Below, piece after piece: positions 36,501 to 43,420 of a DNA stretch of 49,123 nucleotides. The DNA lies in the NCBI GenBank assembly GCA_004293915.1, contig RDZG01000086.1, positions 1 to 49,123 on the forward strand, in the 5' to 3' direction. A program made the translations under genes and the position numbers. The DNA is from Bacteroidota bacterium. Lineage in GTDB: Bacteria > Bacteroidota > Bacteroidia > Cytophagales > UBA9547. Position 1 is the first letter of the stretch; each line of letters begins with the position of its first letter. Below the pieces are notes generated by a model. That model ran no database searches and was not told where the DNA came from. It saw nothing but the letters and a program-made list of their open reading frames with translations.

Positions 36501-36717
36501 GCTACCTATTGCGTTGGCTAAAGGTGCTGGCGCAGAATGGAAGAACGGATTAGGCTTAGTATTAGTTGGGGGCTTAACCTCTTCTATGATGCTTACAGTA
36601 TTTGTAGTACCAATGGCTTACTTAACCGTAGATAAACTAGCAGAACGTTTAGGGAAGTTAAAACTACGCTTTCAAAAAAAATCATTTACACCACAAACTA
36701 TTATTCAAAATAATTAA
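33571..36717 (+). CDS. RND-family efflux pump (AcrB/HAE1 type)
   Basis: This inner-membrane proton/drug antiporter has 1048 residues and the usual twelve membrane helices and two large periplasmic loops. TM4 has the proton-relay pair Asp402-Asp403 in VDDSIVVLENITRH, and TM10 has Lys932 in GLVAKNAILIVDFTN. Together these indicate the hydrophobe-exporting HAE1 type rather than a metal exporter. Loops contain the porter-domain motifs TYPGASPSEVESKVTRKIED and GEEREIRVNVNPEKL. The gene appears intact. The DUF2141 gene begins one base after its stop. Confidence 0.94.
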   Translation: MSITEIAIKRPSLIIVIFGVLILGGIMSYNKLGYQLMPNFAQPIINIQTTYPGASPSEVESKVTRKIEDAVSALDNIDNTNSKSLENVSVVTVSFKNGTDIDKALQDAQRKIENIKADFPTDVKSPVLSKISQSDLPIIQLIATSNTIPKDFFRLMDEDVKPQLQKITGIANISLLGGEEREIRVNVNPEKLKLYGLSLLQINATLQAANIEVPTGKVKDNTEQISVRLAGKFKTTDDIKNQIIIGLGPNASPIRIGDVAEIRDDVKDASTIGRFNGKEGIALLIKKQPDANAVAISKEVKNKISQIEKLYSSKGLKIAIAEDNADFTLESVEAVQHDLFIAIILVAAVMLLFLHSIRNAVIVMIAIPTSLVSTLIVMAYLGYSFNLMTLLAMSLVVGILVDDSIVVLENITRHLEMGKDKRTAALDGRNEIGFSAAAITFVDVVVFLPIVLFVNTTIGEILRQFSVVIVTSTLMSLFVCFTLTPWLASRWGKLEHLNPKNPFQAFLIWFEKQLDKFTNWYTNRLKWALKNKGLAFGIVLLCFAGLGAMMSLGILGEELVSQGDQGKFTMKLEFDKRSSVENSNTQTKTIENYLLSNPAVKSVFANIGGPSITGGSGLGAANISELSVALVPKAERTIATEPFMLAIRDSILLQTTGVNIETNVVGIAGGGAPIELILTGPDYKTMLSSGQKLKKAIAQIPGADNVRVSVEDGMPELNVNLDREKMATLGVNVSLVAASLRTAFNGNDDNKFKDKGTDYDIKIMMDEFDRKNPDDVANMNFVNDKGQQVKLAQFASISQTSGPSQLERQDRQPSLSITAYNVGISTGSLSDKINAVIDQPNFLPSDVSVIWGGETKRTEESLGALFAALGIGLLCVYLLMVALYDNFIYPLVVLFSIPVALIGAMAALNFSMTPMSVFTQLGIIMLLGLVAKNAILIVDFTNQLKLEGKNSYDALIASCQQRLRPILMTTIAMVIGMLPIALAKGAGAEWKNGLGLVLVGGLTSSMMLTVFVVPMAYLTVDKLAERLGKLKLRFQKKSFTPQTIIQNN

Positions 36718-36718
36718 T

Positions 36719-37152
36719 ATGAAAACATTTAAAGGTATATCCCTACTCATCGTAGCCATAAGCTTTGCTTCGTTTAAGCAAAGCACACCCGACAAAAAAA
36801 TAACAGTGAACGTAAGCAACTTTAAAAATACAAATGGCAATTGTTTAATTTGTTTATTTAATAAAGCAGACGGGTTTCCTAATAAGAATTCTTTAAAATG
36901 TGTAACTGCAAAAATTGTAGGCTCAACGGCTCAGCTTATAATTGAGGGTATAAAGCCTAACACGTATGCCATAGCGGTTGTACATGATGAAAACAAGAAT
37001 GGTACTTTAGATGAAAATTTTTTGGTATTCCGAAAGAAGGTTATGGGGCTTCTAATAATAACTTACCTAAAATGAGTTCGCCAACATTTGAAGACAATAA
37101 ATTTATAGTAGCAGATAGCGATAAAGTGATAAACATAAAATTAAAGTATTAA
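36719..37152 (+). pseudogene. DUF2141 secreted protein gene, one-base frameshift
   Basis: The protein opens with a signal-like segment (MKTFKGISLLIVAISFASF). DUF2141 motifs follow: NGNCLICLFNKADGFP, KPNTYAIAVVHDENKNGTLD. It should continue as ENFLGIPKEGYGASNN and then NLPKMSSPTFEDN, but the frame shifts after ENF and stops at 37075. The second frame supplies the missing half to 37152. The length of 434 bases is one short of 145 codons. The likely lesion is a lost base in the T-run or G-pair (AATTTTTTGG). As written, the C-terminal third is lost. The DUF2141 function is unknown; here it rides at the end of an efflux operon. Confidence 0.82.
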
Positions 37153-37288
37153 GCAACTATGCAAAAAACTTTAATTACGGTAATTTAATAAAAAAAAACA
37201 GACTATAATTACTTGGAATAAATGCTATTGTAGATAATTGCGTAAGTATTTGTGCTGAGGTTATTTTTAAGACAATAAAAGTAGGCTA
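37153..37288. other. Gene-free AT-rich spacer
   Basis: This stretch holds an AATTAC/GTAATT palindrome near its start and an A-run. No gene or clear terminator was seen. Confidence 0.3.
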
Positions 37289-37639
37289 GTGAATAAATCA
37301 ACAATAATCTCTATTAAATCTTTTCAAAAATACGTTATGGAATACATTTTACATTGCCGATTTCAATTTTTAAATAATTACAACTTGATTGAGGCGTTTT
37401 TCACTTCTAATGAAATTAGCTTTGTTCTCATTGATAACTTATTTCAAATACAAACTTCAAGGTTTCAATCCATAGAATTAGCCGTTCTAATATCAAGTAA
37501 TATTAGTTTTTCAAACATAGATATAAGTGATTATATATATTTATATTCTGCCAATAATAATAGTTGGCATTGTTATATAATTAAAAAAATAGGGCATTAT
37601 CGTATTTATAATTTATCACACCGCTACAAAACAAGATAA
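37289..37639 (+). CDS. Doubtful hypothetical protein (116 residues)
   Basis: A GTG-started frame (or an ATG at 37337) encodes a Ser/Ile/Asn/Tyr-rich polypeptide (MEYILHCRFQFLNNYNLIEA; ending YNLSHRYKTR). It lies between the end of the efflux operon and the convergent atpG. It has no recognisable domain, signal peptide or membrane segment and a composition close to the AT-rich background. Only its length and the lack of any other gene in a 689-base gap support it. The rest of the gap to 37841 shows nothing. Confidence 0.3.
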   Translation: MNKSTIISIKSFQKYVMEYILHCRFQFLNNYNLIEAFFTSNEISFVLIDNLFQIQTSRFQSIELAVLISSNISFSNIDISDYIYLYSANNNSWHCYIIKKIGHYRIYNLSHRYKTR

Positions 37640-37841
37640 TAAAAGAAAAGACTTATAAAGTTATAATATTTATCTAGTAAATGATTTAAAACAAATCATT
37701 CTACAAAAATACCCCTAACAAAAGTAATGGTTTAGAAGACTTAAAGTAACAAAAATACAAAACACTTCATTATAATTGTGGGAAATAAAAATAGATATCA
37801 AATGAATATTAATACAATATAAAATGCAATTTTTAACAATT

Positions 37842-38723
37842 TTATTTCTTAGCCAAAGCTTCTGCACCACCAACAATTTCCAAAATTTCTTTAGTAATGG
37901 ATGCTTGGCGTGAGCGATTGTACGTAATTTTAAGATCTTTTAACATCTCTCCAGCGTTTTCAGTTGCTTTGTCCATGGCAGTCATTCTAGCACCATGTTC
38001 CGATGCATTAGACTCAAGCAAACATTTGTAGAATTTAATTTTCAACGATTTTGGTATCAAATCATTTACAATATAATCTGCCGAAGGTTCAAAAATATAA
38101 TCCGTATTCGATTTTTTAGAATCTGAAACGGTAGGAATTACAGGTAAAAATTGCTCTTTCTGAATAATTTGTGTTGCAACATTTTTAAATTCGTTATACA
38201 CAATCTCAACAACATCATATTTTCCAGACACAAAATCCGCCATTACCATTTCAACAGCAGGTTTTGCAACATCAAATGATAATTTTTGAAAAATGGTAGC
38301 GTATTCTCCAACAATTGGCTGGTTGCGTTTAGTAAAAAACTCTAATGCTTTTTTGCCCAAACACATATAATGCACATTACCAGATTGGCTTTGCGAAGCA
38401 TATTTTTCGTTTACTAAAGAAATTGTGCCTTTCAAAACATTGGTATTAAAAGGTCCGCAAAGTCCTCTGTCTGAGGTTACTACGACTATTAAAACATTTT
38501 TAATTTCACGAACTTTGGTATATGGATTTTCAGCGAAAACTTCTTCATTTGTAGTTAAATTACCTAAAACTTCGTTTAGTTTAGAAGCATACGGACGCAA
38601 CTGAATCGTAGCATCTTGTGCTTTACGCAATTTTGCGGCTGCCACCATTTTCATGGCTTTAGTAATTTGTTGGGTCGATTGAACCGAACGAATTCTATTT
38701 CTGACTTCTTTTAAACTTGGCAT
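37842..38723 (-). CDS. atpG: ATP synthase F1 gamma subunit
   Basis: This 293-residue protein has N-terminal MPSLKEVRNRIRSVQSTQQI and TKAMKMVAAAKLRKAQ, the start of the rotating coiled coil. A central Rossmann-like domain follows (LIVVVTSDRGLCGPFNTNVL). The C-terminal helix NRSRQASITKEILEIVGGAE is the other half of the shaft. It transmits torque between the c-ring and the alpha/beta ring at the inner membrane. It is the last atp gene here; atpD and atpC (beta, epsilon) are not in the window. A 16-bp inverted repeat separates it from atpA. Confidence 0.96.
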   Translation of the reverse strand: MPSLKEVRNRIRSVQSTQQITKAMKMVAAAKLRKAQDATIQLRPYASKLNEVLGNLTTNEEVFAENPYTKVREIKNVLIVVVTSDRGLCGPFNTNVLKGTISLVNEKYASQSQSGNVHYMCLGKKALEFFTKRNQPIVGEYATIFQKLSFDVAKPAVEMVMADFVSGKYDVVEIVYNEFKNVATQIIQKEQFLPVIPTVSDSKKSNTDYIFEPSADYIVNDLIPKSLKIKFYKCLLESNASEHGARMTAMDKATENAGEMLKDLKITYNRSRQASITKEILEIVGGAEALAKK

Positions 38724-38742
38724 TCTGTAATTGTTAATTATT

Positions 38743-38784
38743 AATGGTTAATTGTTAATGAATTACTTTTAACAATTAACCATT
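38743..38784. repeat. 16-bp inverted repeat between atpA and atpG
   Basis: AATGGTTAATTGTTAA (38743-38758) pairs perfectly with TTAACAATTAACCATT (38769-38784) around a 10-base loop. It fills most of the 66-base space between atpA and atpG. It may adjust mRNA stability or attenuate transcription into atpG, or be a copy of a dispersed intergenic repeat. Confidence 0.8.
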
Positions 38785-38789
38785 TACGA

Positions 38790-40370
38790 TTATATTAAGC
38801 TTTTAACTAAATCTTTTGCAGTCTGTTTCAACACATCTGTAACTGTATCATCTATTTTGCCCGATTTTAACAAATCCAATGTAGATTTATGTGATGCGTT
38901 CATAGTGCTATAAAATGCTTGTTCAAAAGCTTTTACTTTATTTACAGGCAATTTATCTAAGAAACCATTTGTAGAAACATAAATCATTGCAACTTGATTT
39001 TCGACCGAAACTGGCGAGAATTGTGGTTGTTTCAACATTTCTAAGTTTCTTCTTCCTCTTTCGATTACAAGTTTTGTAGCAGCATCTAAATCAGAACCAA
39101 ATTTAGCAAACGCTTCGAGTTCTCTAAATTGAGCTTGGTCTAATTTTAATGTACCAGCCACTTTTTTCATCGATTTTATTTGTGCATTTCCTCCCACACG
39201 TGATACCGAAATACCCACATTGATAGCAGGACGAATGCCCGAAAGGAATAAATTAGTTTCCAAAAATATTTGACCATCTGTAATCGAAATCACATTTGTT
39301 GGAATATAGGCAGAAACATCACCCGCTTGGGTTTCAATAATTGGAAGTGCTGTTAATGAGCCACCTCCTTTAACTTTACCTTTTAATGATTCTGGCAAAT
39401 CGTTCATCGATTGTGCAATAGAATCCGAAGAGTTTATTTTTGCTGCACGCTCTAGCAAGCGTGAATGCAAATAAAACACATCACCAGGATAAGCCTCACG
39501 ACCAGGTGGACGTCTTAATAACAACGAAACCTCACGGTAAGCAACAGCTTGTTTCGATAAATCATCATAAATACAAAGAGCTGGACGACCAGTATCTCTA
39601 AAAAACTCGCCAATAGCTGCACCCGTAAACGGAGCATAAAACTGCATTGGAGCAGGATCAGAAGCATTTGAAGCTACAATTACAGTATATTTCATTGCAC
39701 CAGCTTTTTCTAAAGCGGCAACTATACCAGCAACGGTAGATGCTTTTTGTCCGATAGCAACATATATACAATATACAGGCTGTCCTTTTTCGTAAAATTC
39801 TTTTTGGTTTATAATCGTATCAATCGCAACGGCAGTTTTTCCAGTTTGACGATCACCAATAATTAACTCACGTTGTCCACGTCCGATTGGAATCATGGCA
39901 TCAATCGCTTTTATTCCAGTTTGCAAAGGCTCAGTTACAGGTTGTCTGTAAATTACACCTGGTGCACGTCTTTCGATAGGCATTTCGAATAATTCGCCTT
40001 CGATTTTACCTTTTCCATCAATTGGGTTTCCTAAGGTATCAACCACACGACCCAACATACCTTCGCCAACTTGTACATTGGCAATTTGCTTGGTACGTTT
40101 TACAGAATCACCTTCTTTGATTCCAGAAGATGAACCTAAAACCACAACACCAACATTGTCTTCTTCCAAATTCAATGCCAAACCTTTGGTTCCGTTTTGG
40201 AATTCGATAAGCTCTCCTTGTTGTACTTGCGAAAGCCCATATACACGAGCCACACCATCGCCAATACTCAAAACGATACCTACTTCTTCTAATTCTGATT
40301 CAGTTTTTGCACCTGAAAGCTGTTGTCTTAAAATTGCCGAAATTTCATCGGGTCTGATTTCTGTTACCAT
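38790..40370 (-). CDS. atpA: ATP synthase F1 alpha subunit
   Basis: This 526-residue protein has the expected motifs: P-loop [15 protein letters not shown] (about 172), [12 protein letters not shown], and the signature [15 protein letters not shown]. The N-terminal region begins [16 protein letters not shown]. It forms the catalytic hexamer with beta; its own nucleotide sites are regulatory. The start at 40370 lies 3 bases after the atpH stop (40374), so translation may be coupled. The gene is fully intact. Confidence 0.97.
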   Translation of the reverse strand: MVTEIRPDEISAILRQQLSGAKTESELEEVGIVLSIGDGVARVYGLSQVQQGELIEFQNGTKGLALNLEEDNVGVVVLGSSSGIKEGDSVKRTKQIANVQVGEGMLGRVVDTLGNPIDGKGKIEGELFEMPIERRAPGVIYRQPVTEPLQTGIKAIDAMIPIGRGQRELIIGDRQTGKTAVAIDTIINQKEFYEKGQPVYCIYVAIGQKASTVAGIVAALEKAGAMKYTVIVASNASDPAPMQFYAPFTGAAIGEFFRDTGRPALCIYDDLSKQAVAYREVSLLLRRPPGREAYPGDVFYLHSRLLERAAKINSSDSIAQSMNDLPESLKGKVKGGGSLTALPIIETQAGDVSAYIPTNVISITDGQIFLETNLFLSGIRPAINVGISVSRVGGNAQIKSMKKVAGTLKLDQAQFRELEAFAKFGSDLDAATKLVIERGRRNLEMLKQPQFSPVSVENQVAMIYVSTNGFLDKLPVNKVKAFEQAFYSTMNASHKSTLDLLKSGKIDDTVTDVLKQTAKDLVKSLI

Positions 40371-40373
40371 TGG

Positions 40374-40931
40374 CTATATTTTTGATATATATGGATTACT
40401 TGAAAATTGATTTTTAAATTTTGTAAGTTTGGTACGAACCGAAGCATCGTATTGCAACCCACCTGTATTCACAATAAAACCACCAACTATAGACGGATCT
40501 ACTTTGGTAGTTAATTCTAATTTTTTATCTGAAATTTTAGCTAAAAGTTTATCTACTTGCTGTTTCAACACATCATCTATCTGAACAGCAGTTGTGATTG
40601 TTGCAGCTTGAATTCCATTGAGTGTTTTGTATTGACTCACAAACTCTTTTGAAACATCAAAAATAGCGTTTTCTCTACCTTTTGACGAAAGCAAACTTAA
40701 AAAACCAATAGTTAATTTATTTACTTTATCTGCAAAAATTGCTTTTAAAATTTCTGATTTTTTGGCATTTCCAACAACTGGATTATCCATTAAGTGGCGT
40801 AAATCAAAACTTGTAGCAAACGATTTTGATATCAATTGCATATCAGCAAAAACCACATCAAGGCATTTTTGCTCTTGTGCTAAGTCTATTAACGATTTGG
40901 CATAAGCCGCTGATACTCTATAATTTACCAC
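40374..40931 (-). CDS. atpH: ATP synthase F1 delta subunit (OSCP)
   Basis: This 185-residue protein has N-terminal helical bundle AAYAKSLIDLAQEQK and the C-terminal signature VDPSIVGGFIVNTGGLQYDAS, typical of delta/OSCP. It links the peripheral b-subunit stalk to the top of the alpha3beta3 ring. It is closely spaced with atpF (12 bases upstream) and atpA (3 bases downstream). Confidence 0.95.
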   Translation of the reverse strand: MVNYRVSAAYAKSLIDLAQEQKCLDVVFADMQLISKSFATSFDLRHLMDNPVVGNAKKSEILKAIFADKVNKLTIGFLSLLSSKGRENAIFDVSKEFVSQYKTLNGIQAATITTAVQIDDVLKQQVDKLLAKISDKKLELTTKVDPSIVGGFIVNTGGLQYDASVRTKLTKFKNQFSSNPYISKI

Positions 40932-40943
40932 TTTCTAAAGGGA

Positions 40944-41438
40944 TTAATTAAATTTTGATTCTTTTAAATAAGCTTCGATAAGTTCTTTCTGAGCCGCATC
41001 GTTGCTTAAATTTTTCTTAACTATTTGTTCTGCTATTTCTACCGAAGTTGTTGCAACTAAGTTTTTAAGTTCAGTAATAGCTGCATTTTTTTCGTTCAAA
41101 ATTTGCACACGAGCATTTGCAATCATTTTTTCTGCTTCAATTCCTGCTTTATCTTTTGCTTCGGCTATCGTATTTGTTACCACAGTTTGTGCATCTTTAA
41201 GCATTTTATCTCTTTCAGAACGAGCTTGTGCTAACAATGCTTCGTTTTCAGATTTTAATTTTGCCATTTCTTCTTTGGCTTGATTAGCCTGAGAAAGAGA
41301 ATCAGCTATAAATTTTTCGCGTTCTTCTAAAGCAGAAACAATAGGTTTCCATGCAAACTTAGAAAGAATGAGCATCAAAACCACAAATATAATTGCAGTC
41401 CAAAAAAGTAAGCCTAAACTGGGAGTTATTAATTCCAT
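40944..41438 (-). CDS. atpF: ATP synthase F0 b subunit
   Basis: This 164-residue protein has a single N-terminal membrane helix (about 6-26) and then a long charged coiled coil (WKPIVSALEEREKFIADSLS, QANQAKEEMAKLKSENEALL). It forms the peripheral stalk that holds delta and the alpha/beta ring. A 34-base imperfect hairpin lies in the 108-base gap between atpE and this gene. Confidence 0.95.
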   Translation of the reverse strand: MELITPSLGLLFWTAIIFVVLMLILSKFAWKPIVSALEEREKFIADSLSQANQAKEEMAKLKSENEALLAQARSERDKMLKDAQTVVTNTIAEAKDKAGIEAEKMIANARVQILNEKNAAITELKNLVATTSVEIAEQIVKKNLSNDAAQKELIEAYLKESKFN

Positions 41439-41484
41439 AATGATTGGAAAATTAAAGGTTGAAAAATTAAGAATCTAAACCACA

Positions 41485-41518
41485 AGATATTGTACTGAAT
41501 TTATACAGCACAATATCT
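41485..41518. repeat. Hairpin between atpE and atpF
   Basis: AGATATTGT (41485-41493) pairs with ACAATATCT (41510-41518), and CTG with CAG inside, around a 9-base loop region. It sits downstream of atpE, whose product is needed in excess. It could stabilise the atpE end of the transcript or reduce readthrough. Confidence 0.6.
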
Positions 41519-41546
41519 CGCAATTTTGTAACGCTTAACTAATGAA

Positions 41547-41792
41547 TTATCCTGCGATAAGGAAACAAACTGCAATTGCAAATAGCGTTGCACCCTCAAT
41601 AAGGGCAGAAGCGATAAGCATACCAGTTTGAACTTTTCCTGCTACTTCAGGTTGGCGAGCCATAGCTTCCATTGCAGAACCACCGATACGACCAATACCC
41701 ATACCAGCACCCACAACAGCAAGACCTGCACCGATACCTGCACCTAAAGTACCAAAATTACCAGTTACTTCTAATAATACGTTTAATGACAT
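41547..41792 (-). CDS. atpE: ATP synthase F0 c subunit
   Basis: This 81-residue two-helix proteolipid has a Gly-rich first helix (GAGIGAGLAVVGAGMGIGRI), the polar loop ARQPE, and the ion-carrying Glu in SALIEGATLF. The residues around the Glu and the absence of a Gln in helix 1 favour protons over sodium ions as the coupling ion. It makes the rotor ring in the inner membrane. Confidence 0.96.
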   Translation of the reverse strand: MSLNVLLEVTGNFGTLGAGIGAGLAVVGAGMGIGRIGGSAMEAMARQPEVAGKVQTGMLIASALIEGATLFAIAVCFLIAG

Positions 41793-41835
41793 TTGATTGA
41801 AAGAATTAAGTTAAATAAATATGAATTTTAAGGGT

Positions 41836-42897
41836 TTAATGATGATCTTCGTGATGTTCATGTTCTGCCACCGCTTGACCAATGAATAGAGCCGAAAGAA
41901 GTGTGAATATATAAGCCTGTAAAGCCGCCACAAACACCTCCATTAAACTCATTACTACTGCAAATGGGATAGAAACTCCAGCCACTGCAAAACTTTTGAA
42001 TATGAAAATAAAACTTAAAATACTTAATATAATAATGTGTCCTGCTGTGATGTTGGCAAACAAACGAATCATCAATGCAAAGGGTTTTGTGAAAATACCA
42101 ATAATTTCGACTGGCAACATGATCACTCGCAATGGCATCGGAACTCCTGGTGTCCAAAAAATATGCATCCAGTAATCTTTATTTCCAGAAAATAATGTAA
42201 ATAAAAGTGTAATTACTGCTAATGTCATTGTGAAAGCAATATTTCCAGATGTGTTTGCACCTGTTGGAATAAGACCTAATAAATTATTAACCCAAATAAA
42301 GAAAAATACAGTTAATAAATAAGGTAAATATTTTGCAAATTTTGGACCAATATTGGGTTCTGCAATTTCGTCTCTAACAAATGTAATCAATGGCTCAAAT
42401 ACCGATTGCATTCCTTTTGGTGCTTGTCCTACATTTTTTTTGTACGATGAACTTATAGATAAAAATATCAAAATAATGATTAATGAAGCAATCATCATTG
42501 ATGCTACATTTTTAGTAATCGAAAAATCGTAAATTTTTTCAGTACTATCTTCGGCTATTAAATGATTATGTTCTAATTTATAACCAATATAAGCTTCTGT
42601 ACCGTGATGAAAATTGGCAGAGGAGAATACTTGTAAGCCTTTTGTGGTCGAATATAAAATTACAGGCAAAGGAATAGAAACCGAGGCATGACCTTCGCCA
42701 AACAAATGCCAATCATATGCATCTGAAATATGATGCTTAATCATTTCGGCAGCATTAAATTTTGTTTCTTCGCCTTCTGAAGGTGCAGCTTCTTCGCTTG
42801 CAAAAACAGTTGAAAATGAGGCAAATAAAACAGCCAAAAGTGTTTTAAAAAGTAAAGATTTTAATCTATTTAATTTCATCCCTGTGCGTGTCGCCAT
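41836..42897 (-). CDS. atpB: ATP synthase F0 a subunit, with N-terminal signal/extension
   Basis: This protein has 353 residues, longer than the E. coli form. After an N-terminal secretory-type leader (MKLNRLKSLLFKTLLAVLFA) and an acidic segment, a periplasmic domain precedes the usual membrane helices. The essential Arg lies in ALMIRLFANITAGH. The C-terminus is His-rich (EHEHHEDHH). The ATG at 42897 is 18 bases upstream of an alternative at 42879 that starts exactly at the leader. Both overlap the stop of the atpI-like gene (42866). Confidence 0.95.
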   Translation of the reverse strand: MATRTGMKLNRLKSLLFKTLLAVLFASFSTVFASEEAAPSEGEETKFNAAEMIKHHISDAYDWHLFGEGHASVSIPLPVILYSTTKGLQVFSSANFHHGTEAYIGYKLEHNHLIAEDSTEKIYDFSITKNVASMMIASLIIILIFLSISSSYKKNVGQAPKGMQSVFEPLITFVRDEIAEPNIGPKFAKYLPYLLTVFFFIWVNNLLGLIPTGANTSGNIAFTMTLAVITLLFTLFSGNKDYWMHIFWTPGVPMPLRVIMLPVEIIGIFTKPFALMIRLFANITAGHIIILSILSFIFIFKSFAVAGVSIPFAVVMSLMEVFVAALQAYIFTLLSALFIGQAVAEHEHHEDHH

Positions 42898-43276
42898 TTG
42901 AATTCGGGTGCAAACTTAGTAATAAGGTTTTAATTTCAAAAAAAGAGAAAACAAAATATAAAATAAAAAAATTGATTAAGAACGTAACCATCTGATTTTT
43001 AATGAAATAGAAGTATAAAAATAAAATAATTCCTGACAAAACTATTTTCAATGAACTCGAAAGCATAAAATAGTTTTGAGCATCAAGTGGCGTTTTAGAA
43101 AATCCTTTTTGTGTGATTTTGTGCGAAATAAAACTTAGTGTACCTAAATAAAACAAAATGTGCCAAGTATAACTATTGATGAGCAAACTACCCCAAACGG
43201 TTTCTGTTACACCAATAATAAATGTTAAGGCAATAATTAATAGCGTAAATTTCTTTTCGTAAGTATCTAATTTCAT
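42866..43276 (-). CDS. AtpI-like small membrane protein of the atp operon
   Basis: This 136-residue protein has four predicted membrane helices (about 10-35, 38-56, 70-92, 95-120) and a charged tail (NSNGDTHRDEIK). It is not similar enough to canonical AtpI for a sure call. Its place just before atpB, with a stop overlapping the atpB start, matches the position of AtpI-type c-ring assembly factors. An upstream TTG at 43303 was rejected because it lies at the -7 element. The ATG at 43276 is used. Confidence 0.65.
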   Translation of the reverse strand: MKLDTYEKKFTLLIIALTFIIGVTETVWGSLLINSYTWHILFYLGTLSFISHKITQKGFSKTPLDAQNYFMLSSSLKIVLSGIILFLYFYFIKNQMVTFLINFFILYFVFSFFEIKTLLLSLHPNSNGDTHRDEIK

Positions 43277-43300
43277 TGCTGAAATATTTTTATTAAGCAA

Positions 43301-43308
43301 CAAAAGTA
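43301..43308 (-). promoter_or_regulatory. -7 element of the atp operon promoter
   Basis: On the minus strand this reads TACTTTTG, a TAnnTTTG match. It is 24 bases upstream of the AtpI-like start, so it probably drives the F0-to-gamma gene set. Confidence 0.5.
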
Positions 43309-43363
43309 GGTTTAATTTAAGTACCTAATTTATTTTTTTGTAAAATATATTTTAGGAGGAAAA

Positions 43364-43405
43364 AAAAGATTGAATTTTTAAATTTCAAACGATTTTCAAT
43401 CTTTT
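43364..43405 (-). terminator. Hairpin terminator of the T9SS operon
   Basis: AAAAGATTGAA (43364-43374) and TTCAATCTTTT (43395-43405) form an 11-bp stem. On the minus strand it is followed by a run of T bases. It lies about 16 bases past the stop of the type B sorting-domain gene. Confidence 0.65.
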
Positions 43406-43420
43406 CAATCACTGACAACC

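Noticed and set aside
2687-37152. Programmed ribosomal frameshifting as the cause of the broken frames
   Set aside because: Three of the breaks also lack conserved codons and no slippery heptamer with a downstream structure was seen, so lesions or sequence errors are more likely.
41858-42157. Minus-strand open frame of 99 codons within atpB
   Set aside because: It is an out-of-frame shadow of conserved membrane helices of AtpB.
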